Shown: piece after piece, positions 38,727-51,436 of the stretch | Layout: every line of letters begins with the position of its first letter | Numbering within the stretch: position 1 is the stretch's first letter | Assembly: GCA_019843655.1 (NCBI GenBank) | Contig: JACDQD010000006.1 | Coordinates: forward strand, 20,230,246 to 20,294,245 | Length of the DNA stretch: 64,000 bases | Direction of reading: 5' to 3' | Origin: Lethocerus indicus | Lineage: Eukaryota; Arthropoda; Insecta; Hemiptera; Belostomatidae | Notes under the pieces: model-generated | Seen by the model: only the letters and a program-made list of their open reading frames with translations | Told to the model about the DNA's origin: nothing | The model's database searches: none | Translations under genes and position numbers: made by a program

Positions 38727-41700
38727 GTAAGTGACCCCGTCGATCGCATATGGAATAAGACAGGCGACATTTTCAGTCATAAACAATTTTATTACCTCAG
38801 TTCCATTTTTGTCCGGCGGACAATTTTAGCCCGGATAATTCCGGGATGTAAGCAATTTATATTGAACTTGAACCCGCACTAGCCGGCATTACCGCTTGGG
38901 GCAACGGCAATAACCTCATGTCCAGTTATATCTTGATCGGCGATCTCAGAATTCCTCCTGCTATGAAAATGTTGCAACCCGAGGTAGACTGGTCGACCGT
39001 CTGCCAGTTTCAAATAACAAAAGCGAATACCCAATGGATGTTAAAAACGATAGAAACGTTCGAAAATATATACTTCAAGAATATATAAATAAACTAGAAT
39101 TTTGGCAACAGAAAAGAATACTCTTTCAGATTGGTCAAGAAAAACGATCCCGGGAACGTATGCATATTCATCATGCATATTTGGTTCAATGTACTTGAGA
39201 GCGATTTCTTTTCAGACACGACTTGTTATTGAATGTAAAAAACGGGGCAAAAAATAAAGAAGGAAGAAAACTTAGGTCTGACCTCAGAGAGAGTAGAGGC
39301 GATTACGCAATTCGTCCAACTCCCGCAAGGCAAAAATTGATTGACTTTACTAAAAGCCAATAATTTTCTCAGAGTTAATTCGAAATAATTACAGCTCCGC
39401 CTTAAAGTGGGTGTACGGCTGCAATTAACGATGGAAGGATAGTTAACATTTGCCCGAAATGACCTTCGGTACCATTTGTTTGGAGGGAGAGAAACACCGC
39501 AGTCATTTTCAATGAACCTTCCAGCATTTTTTAAGAAGAAAATAATTTATTAATTTTAATTGATTCCCAATTGTTTCATTTTCATTCCATCACTTTAATG
39601 TCAGTAGTACGATTTGGGCTCAAATTTTCGATTTATATACTTCGACGTAATGAAATTTTCGAATCAGCTTTTCACGTCACGACCGCTAACAAGCTTTACG
39701 TGAACAATACTAAAGTTTTACGATATTGTGCGGACAGCGGCGCTGTTATAACATAGTTAACAATTTATTTTGTGTCGATCGAGCGAAATGTTGGTCCACA
39801 GAAGCGCGACAAAGCCAACTGGACGCCCGTGAATCTATTGTAAGTAGTTCGTGAATTATAATGTTTGCAAGACGTATTTTTCCCGACGTTCACCATTCTC
39901 GTCAAAGGCGGACTTGGAACGTAAGGATTTTATATAAATTGATACCATATCTGCGGTGGGTTTACAGATTTCAGTTCAGATTGTGAGACTAACGGATTTA
40001 ACGTGGCCGCCGTCCGAAACCGAACTGCGGCCACTCCTACAATGATATTATGGGGTCGGGGGCACAGCGATAATATGGTAATTACTGGGACGGGGGCGTG
40101 GGCGGTAGAGCGCCCCCCCCCCATCAAGTATCGCTTTGATGAGTGAAATTCGATTCCGGTACAATGGGCCCGTTTTGATGTGGCCCGTTCGGCTTCTGGC
40201 CGGGTCAGGGCCCCTCGATTTATCGCCCCGACGTGTCCCAAAACCCGGTTTCCAGTTCCTCTGAAATGGGATACTCCCCGTAATGGGATTTCGCGTTGTT
40301 TTTTTCTCCGTTTTTTAACGTCTGTACGGTCGTAAAAAAAACGCAATTATTACATGTACCGGTCGGGGACCGAGGCCTAGCCAGATGGGCTAACGACGTT
40401 TCATCCCCTTTCGGGTGGCTGGCTGACTATCGCACCAACTTCGACGCCGGATTTGGAACCAAATTCGGCTCCCGAAATCGGAGTTTCTATTTGAATAACG
40501 AACATCTGATTTATATGGAATATATTGGTTTTAAAACAGGTTGTTTACGTTTTAATATTTCGGCGTAATAATTCCATATTATATAAAATATAAATCAATA
40601 ATAAATCTGAAAAAGAAATATTAACATATAAAACAGGCTGACTATTACTTTTACATCTACACGTGACAACTGGAGATATATAATTATAATAAAAACAATT
40701 TATAAGATGTTCGCTTCAGCGTGGATATAGTGTAAAGTGTTTAGCTCCATCATAGCACTTCATGAGTGAATTCGGTTCTATTTCTGAATTTTATATTTCT
40801 CAACTGAAGACAGTTATTATTCTTGGCTTAGACCTCGACCCAGTACGGAGAAAATAGATGTACACTCTGCCAGACTACTGTAATGTTACTGGGGCCTAAC
40901 TGAGATTTATCAAAGCCGACTGGTTTCTCTCTTCTAAATCGGTATCAATCTGAAGAGTTTAGAAATAACATCCGCGGCTGATATAAATAATCATGGCTCG
41001 ACCACTTCAGATTCGTATCGGCGAATGCGCCATGTGGTATTAAAGCCCCGAGACTCATCCAGATGGTCGGGCTTTTCTCAGAGGCACCGGCGGCTCATAA
41101 TAAGCGGTTCGGGTTCTAACAACCGTTTTACAGCCTATTGGAAATATTTTTAACTGATGTTTTTTTCATTACCGGTAAAACTTGCCTGGGAGGAAAATTG
41201 TTGCCTTACCGAGACCGCCTAATCACAGACCGCCGCAGTTCACTCAACCGTTAACTTGTCCCACAAAGAAACAAGTCCCCTGCACACCGGACTTCAGGAG
41301 CGTTAACATTTTCAAGCGGGTATAGTTCAATAGTAACCGTTCGTTTAGGTAGTAAATAATTATTTACATTTGATCCGACCGCGTCTAAACATAAAGTTAG
41401 ATTACGTTATATTTTATTATATAGGCACCGGCCTGAATGTACGTTTTTTTCTGAAAATTGTAGGCCGTGTTTCAGATAATAATCCCCGAGGAGTCTAAGC
41501 GCAATTCTTTTCGAAGTGGATTTATATTTTCAATTAGTAAAAATCTAAATGAATAGTATCCCCTGGCGCACCTGTGAAACGCTTTCTGGGTCAATTCTAA
41601 CTCCAATTTCTCTTCTCTCGGCCACCACCCTCTATCCTCCCTTCCTTTCGTTCTCTCCCCCCTCACTCTCTCCCCCCTTTGGGTTTAATTTAAATACTGA

Positions 41701-42189
41701 GTTTACATCTGTTAATAAAGCGGCGTTGTCTTCAACGGGGCGGTTGTTAATTTATACGATAGAGGTGGTGGGGTGGGTTTGGTGCAATTTTTGGCGTTTC
41801 CCCCACCCGTTTGAGTAATTCATGTTGCCTGGAGACGTTTTCAGATAAAATAAATTACACTTTTCATCCGAACTACCGCTGTTGCCGAAATGACAAAAGA
41901 GCCATCAGAGATTTCACTCGAAGTGTAGCACCCGAACAAATTGAATTACACTGGGCGGCTACCCGCCGCCGGATTAAAGGATAACTTTTCCTTTCACCAG
42001 TCAAAGCATTACTATGATCAGAAAAAAACAACATAAATTGTTAAATGATATGCACTCCTAATTTTGGATAATTGGATAATAGCTAGGGCATTCTGTGATT
42101 TGTGGGATTTGTATTAATATGAAAAAGTTCACTGTGAAATTTAATTAAAATAATTTCTCAGCGAAATTTTTCAATATATGTCGAAATTT
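38727..42189. other. Non-coding stretch
   Basis: An inverted pair TATGCAT/ATGCATA at 39159-39179 makes two ATGCATAT octamer-like sites. GC-rich islands lie at 40000-40280 (C10 at 40113) and 41600-41800. No gene is supported. Confidence 0.4.
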
Positions 42190-42291
42190 AGTTAAGTGCA
42201 TCCCCACACCACCCTCAGTGGGGCGCTAGCGTCGCGGTGCTCGTGCATCCAACGAACTTCAGTTGAGTGCATCCCCGCGCTACCCTCACTG
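42190..42291 (+). repeat. Two 31-bp direct repeats, 71 bp apart
   Basis: AGTTAAGTGCATCCCC at 42190 and AGTTGAGTGCATCCCC at 42261 begin two copies of a 31-bp unit ending in CCCTCAGTG or CCCTCACTG. A third short piece, GTGCATCCAAC, lies between them. They lie about 165 bp upstream of repeat copy B and may be part of the same insertion. Confidence 0.6.
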
Positions 42292-42388
42292 ATTAAACAA
42301 ATTTCTCCTCTCCAATGAAAAATACGATAAGGAACAAAGAACAATCCTCCAAAGAGCAAGGTATAAGGGATAACACAATAAGAAGACA

Positions 42389-42391
<3 letters not shown>

Positions 42392-42436
<45 letters not shown>
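42392..42436. repeat. (AT)n microsatellite
   Basis: An uninterrupted 45-bp AT dinucleotide run. It gives alternating Tyr-Ile open frames on the minus strand, which are artefacts. Confidence 0.95.
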
Positions 42437-42437
<1 letters not shown>

Positions 42438-42456
42438 GATAAACAGACAACCACCA

Positions 42457-42568
42457 CAGTACCAATGACAGTGACAGTCCAGTGAGGATGCCCAAACAAC
42501 ATCCAAAGTGCCAAAGTGGATAACACCGCTACTGAAGATGGCGAGCAGCCGAAACCGGTCTAGCAAAA
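42457..42568 (+). repeat. Dispersed repeat with hammerhead-like 3' end, copy B
   Basis: This is the best preserved copy of the family. It aligns with 13828-13936 along its whole length and ends at the same TAGCAAAA boundary. A 45-bp (AT)n tract and a pair of 31-bp direct repeats lie just upstream and may belong to the same insertion. No reverse transcriptase motif is visible nearby, which suggests a short non-autonomous element or a truncated end of a larger retroelement. Confidence 0.7.
42528..42564 (+). ncRNA. Hammerhead-ribozyme-like motif (type I layout, variant core)
   Basis: Elements appear in the order expected of a type I hammerhead. Stem I strand GCTA is at 42528-42531, core CTGAAGA at 42532-42538, stem II GGC/GCC closing a GAGCA loop, GAAA at 42551-42554, the near-loopless stem III segment ACCGGT, cleavage base C at 42560, and stem I return strand TAGC at 42561-42564. 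ACCGGT is self-complementary, as in minimal hammerheads thought to act as dimers. One extra T (42539) sits between the core and stem II, and stem I is only four pairs, so activity is uncertain. Predicted cleavage would fall between 42560 and 42561. Confidence 0.5.
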
Positions 42569-45500
42569 GACCAAACCATCGAGAGGAGACAGAAACACAC
42601 GAAATCTACGAGAGGTTAGAGAACCGCTGTAGTACTAATACCGATAAGCTTAGAGATTTTTCAGCATCCGGGATTGGTGTTTTGCGTAGATTCTAGAAAT
42701 AGAATTCCGTGGAAATGGGTTAACATTTTAATTAATTTAAACGTGCTGATATATAAAACAGAGCCTCACAGGAGGCTGATTTTAGATACAGAAACATTTT
42801 AGACAGAGAAACAACCAAACTCTAGGGTCAAAATAACATCAAATTCGTTATAAATTGGCTGGAAATTTAACTGTAATATATCTAACTTAAGGATATATTT
42901 ATTTTATTGAATTCTAATGATCACGCGGTAGTTTATGAGCTTTCATTCAGATGAAGTTTCAACTGAAGGAAAATTCCAACCTACCCGAATTATTAAATCA
43001 AGCGTTTACTTCTATTAGGGCTTTTGTTATTCGCCGTGTACAATACTACAGTTCAACTAATGTTCATTTCCAAATCGGTAATAACAATTATTAATTTCTG
43101 ACAACTTTGTATTTTGTGAAAGGACATTATTTTTATTTGGGGAAACATAACCCATTGTGAAGACTATTTTAGGTGGAGGGGGGGCCTTTAATCGGCACGG
43201 TGAGTCAAACGACCTTTCATAAAGGAGCGAAGCGGAGGCAGTTCAGGTTGGGGAATATCAATTTATATTTGGTAATAAACCCCCTCACTCCACCACCGTA
43301 GGGGCCTCCCTCGGGACCTTTAACGAATAATTTTCAGCCAGGTTTTGGACAACAACCTTCCCTCTCGCCCCGAGGAGAAAACCCAATTACTCGCTTATTA
43401 GTCTGGGGGGGTGTTTGTAAAAATTATAATGAAGGAGGAAAAAAGGGGGAATATTAAAAAAAGTGAGGTAAACAGGAAGTGGAATGATCACCATCCATTC
43501 ATGAGTAACAAATGGGATTTGAATTAATTATAATTTAAATAGTATATTGTTATTCAATTGAGGTTCCGCCTGAGGTTTGGAAAATAATCACTCAGTAATT
43601 GACTCAGTACAGTTCCTGCATTCAAACTAAAATTATTAAATATGATACTGTCTTCACATTGATTTCACGTGTTGAGAGTGTTTTATCTCTTTTCTTACAC
43701 ATACAAATAAGGCGGTGACTATTAGTTTCCAAATCGTTTCGATGGAATATACAACGTAAATTAGATTAGGAACGAAGGTGTGCTGAGTTGAAGGAAACCC
43801 AAAGGGACGCGGGAGGATCTCGACCGTGAAGTTAAGGGGAATGATGAGGGCTACACTTCCCGTCCCGCTATCGCAAACGGTAGGGGCGATAAGATTTCCG
43901 GTATCCGCGCGCAATATCCACCTCGCGGCCCCCTACAACCTATTCCCCTACGGAACAAGGTTTGCCCCCCCCCGGGTAATGATTTTTCCCCGGGCCTCGT
44001 CGAGCTGCTGAGCACTTGTGATTGCTACCACTCCCCGTGTAGTCGGAGGTCGAATGTTCAATACAGGGAAGAAAACATAGCGATGAAGGCATGTAGGATG
44101 AAAAGCGAGAGCGAGGGAGGAGTGCCCTGCGGCGCCGAATTTCTGGGTGGACGCCAAAATAAAATTGTAGCGCGTTTAATAAATGTTCATAAGTACACAA
44201 AACGTTATAATCACTCTTTGTGAGGAGAACAGCAAGTGTTGAGACCGAGATTCACATCCAGCTTTGACGAACACCATTAGAGAGTACGAATAGGAACCGT
44301 TGATTCTCCCCCTTAATGGAGCGTGGATCGGTCATACGTTATAGTGCCGGAACATGTATCACAACCTTATCATTCACAGTATAATACTTCAAATATTCTG
44401 TACGTATGTAAAGAAATATGTGAAAATTAAATTATAAGCAGTTTCCTCTTGAATTACCCATTATAAGGGCGCGAATACAGAGATTATAAAGGAAAATAAT
44501 AACACCAGAATAGAATCGTGGGTAGGTAGATATAAATACGCGTCCAAAACAGACGAGAGTGGATATTTTTTTCTCTCAATTTATTGGCAATAACGTCCAA
44601 TTTTTTATGCGTCAGTAATATGTGAGGACACACTAAGTTATTCGGCGGGAGCGGCCGATCATGCGCTGGCAGCCTCCGAGGTATTCCAGCTTCTGTCGGA
44701 GAGTGGTAGGGTTTTCCTACTGTCACTACAACTGAAACTACAACGTTTAGCACTGTGTTTTACAGTCCGCCCGTAAAAGAAAAATTACCCTTCGGGTTCA
44801 TTCGCATCAATCATTCAACGTCGGTTCAAGTGCCAGGGTTCGGCCAGGAGATACCCCACTGGAACGTCCCGAATTGAACGGAAAATAAATAGGGAGGGAA
44901 AATAAATAGCTATCGCATTATTGATTAATTCGTCTGAAAGTTGTATCGTTATTCGTGATGTCTTGTCTGCAATGCTGAGTAATTGTGTTAAAAATGTTCA
45001 GAATCAATACTCAGTAGAAAGTATTCAACACAAAATAAATGAGAATGCTTCCTAGTTCATTACGCGTATTTTGCAATACTATATTTCTGTCCTCCAGGAT
45101 GTAAAAACTATTTGTCAATCTTTTAGTAGCAACGATTTTGCCGTCATCTTTATTACTTAATATATAATCGTCGGATTTGAATTACTAGGGTTCAAACGTC
45201 AAAATGCAGACGTCAGACACAAAATATTCAAGTTTTATCGACAATCTAAAACTCGATATTCGATATAAGGTTCGATAAAACAATTTAAGGGCAAGGGTGG
45301 AAGTATCTCTTTTATCAGATATTATGCTAGACGGAATTGTGTTAGGCATTGCGTCAGTGAATCTAAGTGACGTCTGGTGGCCGGTTGAACAGGGAAAGTC
45401 GGATTCCGTGGAATCGGTCCAATTTAACTACAAGTGACATCCTACAATCTTTTCATCCTTCTTATTGGCCCGATCGCAACATTAATGAAAATCCGTCGAA

Positions 45501-48466
45501 TTCTGGGATATTCTTTATATTGCGCATTCTATAGAATTCAGGTTATTAAACGGAAGCAAGGCACAAGCAAATGTGCGACCATATGGACTCCAGTTATGAA
45601 CATTCAGAATTAAGTATTTGAACAATGCATCCCAAATGTACTTTCGTAAATATTTATTGTGAAATTAAATATCCTTCGGTATCTGGTTTAACAAACAATT
45701 CACGAAATAAAAGTATTTATTAGAAATATTTCTATTCCGATAGATTATTTTTCATGAACCGGTATGAGCCGTTTTTAAGGTGGAGTGAAATGTCATTTGG
45801 ATTCGGGAATAATCAGTTTTATTTCTCTAATTAATTCACGGCGGAATTTTTTGCTCTTCATTAAGCCGGTCAGGAAAAACAACACGGAAAAACAACAAGT
45901 GAGTAGCTCGAACGGATAATGAAGTGGGCGGCAGACCGCGGTATCGGCCCCCCAGCGACAATTAATGGTTTAACGGGTATCGTCTCTCTTCCCCTGTCTT
46001 TCCCTCACTTCACGCTATATCCTCCCGACCCCTTATTCCTTTCCCTTTTAAATTACAATCATCGGCCATTTTTTACTCTCCCGGGCACGAAACGTCAGCA
46101 GAAAAACTTCGATCACCGAGAACCACCCCTAAGTCCGGGTGGAGAAGAAGCCTCCCCGCTCATCAGAAACCACCTATGACATCGATTTTTTTCTGTATTT
46201 TATTAAACCCTCGTCAACCGCTTAACCGCCGGGTTCAAAATTTCCCAACTCTTTTCTGATAGTTCCCTCCCCTAATTAATCCCGGGTATAATGCCTATCG
46301 ATTGTTAGTGGGGCCTCATCAGGATCGTTGATTAAATAAATGAGAAAGTTTAACATTTCTTGCCCCCCTCCCATCCACCTCTCCCCTGGCCGCGAGTATC
46401 GCATAACTTTGCCTCATTTTCCGCCTAATTGCATTACCTGTCTAATTGCTGCGTCCGAACGGGTCTACCGCCCAAACTTTTCCTGCCAGAATGTCTGTCT
46501 GTACTTTGTTTATTTTACTTTCTTTATTATTATTTTTGCTATTTTATCGTCACATATTTATGACAGGCGCTACAAATAAATTTCAACTCAAAATTTCAGA
46601 GCTACTTTATTTGGAATACGAATTTGGCATTAGGAGCCACAGTAAATGTCGTAGTTTTAATATTCATCTCAAACCGTCCTTTTGACCGTCTAATATCTTT
46701 GGAATGGCAGAGAACCTTATGATATTCAACACTTCAAATCTATTGTGAGATCGACGCAAATGAAAAGCTTTATAAAAAGTCCGGTGATTGTGAATTATGA
46801 GGCGGATGTTGGGTAGTCTGGTTTCATTCCCTTATTTTTAGTCGATTACACTGAGAAAGAGCATAGTGGTAGGGAAAACAGAATTCTCCTTCAACAAAAC
46901 GTAAATACGTCAGATAGACATAGATGCTACTGATTGGCGGGTTGGAAGCTGAGAGATCAAATAATAATTAAAAATAAGAATTATATTCTGAGCAATCGTA
47001 TACAATTTAACTTCAGGAATTAATAAATTCTGAACATTTGATATCCGCCTGTTTAACATTTTTGTATGCTTTAATTATATGCGTAATTTATGAAGTATAA
47101 CCTGAGATATATGTCGGAAAGTATTGATTACGTACTGAGGAAGGCAATATTTTAGTAACTATGTGTTTAATAGCCGTGAAAAACAGCTTGAATGGTTTAC
47201 AGCAGAAGGAATTTATTGAGGTCATACTATCCGGCTTTTGAATGCAACTCTGCGTTATGACATATTTCTAGAGCTTTAAGTCCTTTATGAAGGCCAATCG
47301 AAACGGCTTTCTTTCCTCTTATAAAGTGCGTTTATCAGAGGATAACTGGCGGCATTTGAACGAACCGTCGAATTTTGCATATACATAATGAACTTCAATA
47401 AAATAGAGGAATGGCATTGAAATCAAGGATAGCGACTGAAAGAGCGACCCTAATAAATGGCTTTTAGATTCACCTTGACGCAAGGGAAATGCATGTCAAT
47501 TCGTCTGTGGTTTTAGAAATGAATAGAATGTTAGCAATCATGAAATGTAATTATAGCAGACATAAATTTTATTAAACCGGATAGTGTGACAGCTGATTCA
47601 TGCTGCTAGTATATTATTTCAATTAAAAGTTTACTATTTCATTGAATACCTATATCAATATCCAGTACTTGTCCTAAAATACTTGCTATCTATTTTGTAA
47701 CTATTGCAAAAGAAATGTCTGAAAAAATATTTCAACAGTCCGTATTATCATAGGAAATTAAAATGATGGAATATTAAATAGAAATGAATATTAATATCTC
47801 TACCCAGATAATAGTCTTTCGCATCTCCAAGAGGAATAATATCACACAATTTTTTTATCCTTTCTTCCTCCGAGACGAAATTTTCCCGGGAAATTGAAAA
47901 ATTATTATGATGTGAGTATAAATTGTCATTTATACTTTGTCGATTCGTCGTGTAATACGAACAGAAGCTACTTATCAATATTTTTATATCTACTTACAAT
48001 GCATTTTAATATTGAACAGCTTAATTATTTCTTAATAACTAATCTATTTATTTTGCTTAACAAATGGTACTGGCAGGTTATTTATTTTAATGGGATATAA
48101 CTTCTAACGTCCGTATAGTTTTCGTGAAACTTATTTCTGGTCGGTCTTCGTCTTTCTCAAAGCCTCTGCGGTTGTGATGTTTCTTTTAATTATGGACAGC
48201 TGGCTGAACCATTAAAACACGAGCCTGAAATATGGCCAGGTTGACTGCACGCGAAGCCCTCTCCTCCCATCCCACCAACAACCTCAGCCAAGGACTGTTG
48301 CACTCAACCGAGAATGTATGGCGAGTTCACGCATTGTGACGAGGCGGTCCTGACGTCCTGAGTAAGGCACAGGTAAGGTACATGGTATGGACAGAGTATC
48401 TAGTGCAGTTACCGGTTACAGCAGAGTTACAATAGCTTCCGTTTCAACTCAATAAAATGGGCCAAT
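42569..48466. other. Non-coding stretch
   Basis: GC-rich islands lie at 43170-43410 (two G7 runs), 43790-44150 (C9 at 43965) and 45930-46150. The rest is AT-rich. A 25-base splice-like segment near 45873-45898 consists of two AAAACAACA-type units and is not called. Confidence 0.4.
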
Positions 48467-48503
48467 GCTAGACCGATTTCGGCTTCTCACCATCTCCAGT
48501 AGC
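48467..48503 (-). repeat. Hammerhead-like repeat remnant, copy C
   Basis: On the minus strand the same motif appears: GCTA, CTGGAGA, a GGT/GCC stem II, GAAATC, GGTC, then TAGC. Stem I is perfectly kept, while the core has one substitution (A6 to G) that should weaken cleavage. The similarity to copies A and B outside the motif is weak, so only this end is claimed. Confidence 0.6.
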
Positions 48504-49841
48504 ATTCATACGTGCGTCGGTTACCGAAATTAGTGGATGTGGAATTAGGAATTAGTAATTAATAAATTCGAGTAAATAAATTATTTTATACGCGCGATTA
48601 AAATTAGTAATTAATATCCATACCCCATATGAACGAAAATGTGCATTCACTACAGTCTTCTTTGGTTCCACGTCAATCATACTGGCATATCCTACTTAAC
48701 TTGTGCTTTACCTTTACCCCAGTTTCGTAATAAACGCCTTATTTACATGTACTATATGAACAGGTTCAGTTTTAAATCGTCAACCTAATTATTCATAAAG
48801 TTCAGGTCCAATCCATCGAGGAGCAAGATAGTTGATTGGTCACAGAGACCAAACGAGAGAAGAAATGATTCATAGATTGCGAAATACGGAGGTGGCCAAG
48901 CGGCACCGACCGTTGCACAACCGCCACAGTTCTCAGCACCGTCCGAACGTGTTCAAAACATAGCGGAGGATACCTTAGGGGAACTGTTCACAATGCTTAT
49001 AACCGGCAGAGGGATGGGAGGGAGGATGCGCGGTTGTGCATGGGTTCCATAACCTGGTCCGAGTGGCGGGCGCGGACCGCGTGGCTAAGGACCGCGGACT
49101 GGGCTGCACCGGCTCCCAGTCGATAGGTGTGTAATATTTACCTGGACGACGTTCTCGGCAAGGGTAGTAGCGAAACTGCGGATCGATAGATTCGCGGGGG
49201 TGGCGGCAGGGAGGGTAGTTACCCCCGGCCCAACCCTTCCCCACCGCACGAAACACCCCCTTCGCTCACCCGAGCACGCACACACACACATCCCTCTGTC
49301 CAGACGTTCTCTGGGTCCAGCCCCTCCCCCACCGGCCCTCTTAATTATTATCCGGTCCCGGATCTCTGTGCCCTCCCATCTAAACAACCCGGGGCGCGGC
49401 GAAAGCGGGATACAACCCTCCGAGGAGTCGTCCGATCAAATTTCGATGGAATGCACATTATCAAACGATAGTACTTTTTATTAAAAGTTCTTTCGGACGT
49501 CAAGTCGGTATCAAACTGCCTGGCGACTAATTCCTTGAAATTGAGGTTTTCATTAGTTTATCTCCTCTTCACTGTAGACTCATTCTTCCAGTTGGTTTTT
49601 CGTTGGCGATACACTTCCTCGATTCCGTGCAAAGCACACTATCCCCGTCCGGCTAATTGGTGGATGGATCCATCACTTAGAGATGTAACGTCTAATATGT
49701 ATGTAAAATCACTATTACTCACTCTATTGTTATTTGTATCGCTGATGTTTCCACATATAGCCCTTCTGAGAGTCCTCTTCCTAATCTGGAGTCGTGAGCA
49801 CTGTAACGACCTGTAGCGTCCGTCCCTTCCGTCCCGCATAC
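48504..49841. other. Non-coding: CpG-containing GC-rich island
   Basis: The block at 48890-49440 is GC-rich with a short CA run near 49277. Open frames on both strands reflect its composition. No gene is supported. Confidence 0.4.
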
Positions 49842-50037
49842 CTGGACGGTGAGAAGTAAAAACCTTCCGAGTACCGCCCGCAGGTGAATCTGAATTGTGG
49901 AATTCTTTAACCGGCGGACCCAGATGGATGCCCGTTATGGAGTCATAGTCTCGCAGACGCCGTTGTAGATGGTGCGCAAGACTCGGGTCTACATACTTCA
50001 TGTATGGAACACATCCAGTCAAATTACCCAGTACTTT
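49842..50037 (-). CDS. Candidate internal coding exon, unknown product
   Basis: On the minus strand an acceptor-like tttttaag ends at 50038 and a donor CCAG/gtatgcgg starts after 49842. The 196 bases between are open in one frame for 65 codons, including CVPYMKYVDPSLAHHLQRRL and a downstream GPPVKEFHNSDSPAGG segment. More than half of third positions are pyrimidines. No family was recognised, and no partner exon was found. The acceptor is weak in pyrimidines. Confidence 0.25.
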
Positions 50038-51301
50038 CTTAAAAATTAAAATTCAAAATGTGGCACTCCTAGCAATAGTGAGACTTGGCATCCAAGGCGT
50101 CCAATCTGATCAGATTAATTTGGTATTCGATAAACGTATTTTGTCGGTGTTATATACTAACGCAATAATTTTCCCCCCGAAAAGTATCGGGTTTTAACCA
50201 TTCCGAATCTTCATAACGGATTGGCCTAACATGAATAGTTCCATGCAATTAAGTAAGTGTTTTAGAATGTTCAATCAGGAACACCGAAAAATGTCTGTAA
50301 CTGTAGTAGCTGTTTGTTAAATAAATTTCAAGTGACATTTCTATCTAATGGTTTACTGTTTTAAATAATGCATGTGACTGCTTAGTTAGATAGTATACGA
50401 ATTGTTTAGGTGACAAAGTGTAAACAAAGATTAATTCTTCAATTGGACACTTGAACTATACTGTATACCATGAAATTATTATTAAGCGTACTCGAGGTTT
50501 ATATAAATGGGACAAATAAATCACACATTGCCCTGATTGCATTAGGGCGCACTAATGGAAATGGAAGAATCGTGTACGACGAATGGGAAAACACGAGGAC
50601 TAACCCCTTAACAAGTGTACAATAACGCGCCTAAGAGTGAAGGTGGTGGTAGTTCAACAAAGAGGAATCAGATCTACGACAGTCTGAGGTAGTTATTCGC
50701 AAACAAGTAGAAACTAATAATTATTAAAATTATTAAATATTACAATTATAAACTTATAGTAATAAATAACGTAAACGAAAACAACAAATTACACAATACA
50801 CTCTGTCCCACCATATTTCTTCGAATAAACAAAAATAATGTATGTATGAACACCATAAATGAATAAATTTACTAATTCTATGTAAATCCGCTTAGGAAAA
50901 TTATACACACCAAATTAATCAACTCAAAAACAAACTTCACTTGTGGCTTTTTCAATGCCCATTCTTCATGACTCTTCTCCTCTTGTTGTTTTACGGCTGG
51001 GAAACTGCCTTAAAAAAGAAATTTTTATTTAATGTCATATGTCTTACAACATAATGCTCTTAAGCAAACAAGCAATATGAATCTGTAAAAATAAACTGAA
51101 CACGGAGTAATTTAATTGGTCGATTGGTTTAATTAATTATTTTCTGATTTACCTTCCCATTTCGGGCGTTAAATTCGCTGGTTCGTGCACCAGTGCACCG
51201 TTGGCGTTTCCTGAAAGGGTAAGTGGGAGGGAGAGACAGAGGAAGGAGATGGTGGGGCTGAGAAGATGAGACAGAGAGTGAAGGACTGAAAGTTTGTTAC
51301 C
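50038..51301. other. Non-coding AT-rich stretch
   Basis: AT-rich, with a donor-like AAGG/gtaagtgg at about 51222 but no convincing exon before it. Confidence 0.4.
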
Positions 51302-51436
51302 ATGATGGCGCCGAAGACCTTCCAGTGTTCCTCGAAGGAAGTAGAAAGAGGAGTAGGGAGAATTCCAGGAAGAGAGTTCCCAACTCCTTCAAGGGAACAA
51401 ATCTGCGGTTTATGGATTAGTGACCGAGAAATGTAA
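51302..51436 (+). CDS. Candidate first coding exon or 44-aa ORF
   Basis: ATG at 51302 has a favourable context (GTTACCATGATGG) and opens 44 codons, starting MMAPKTFQCSSKEVERG, to TAA at 51434. A consensus donor gtaagttccc begins at 51433, so the frame may instead continue into another exon. The region is purine-rich. GGCGCCGAAGA from the start of this ORF recurs at about 51968, hinting at repeat origin. No homology was recognised. Confidence 0.25.
   Translation: MMAPKTFQCSSKEVERGVGRIPGREFPTPSREQICGLWISDREM

Noticed and set aside
42192..42566. Minus-strand frame with a Tyr-Ile repeat
   Set aside because: Generated by the (AT)n microsatellite and repeat copy B.
43155..43200. Another 27-base splice-bounded segment (ctattttag ... 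CACG/gtgagt)
   Set aside because: The acceptor has a poor pyrimidine tract and the segment is a G-run, so splice signals are likely fortuitous.
50684..50697. TGAGGTAGT, like the let-7 seed
   Set aside because: The rest of let-7 does not match and there is no matching hairpin arm.
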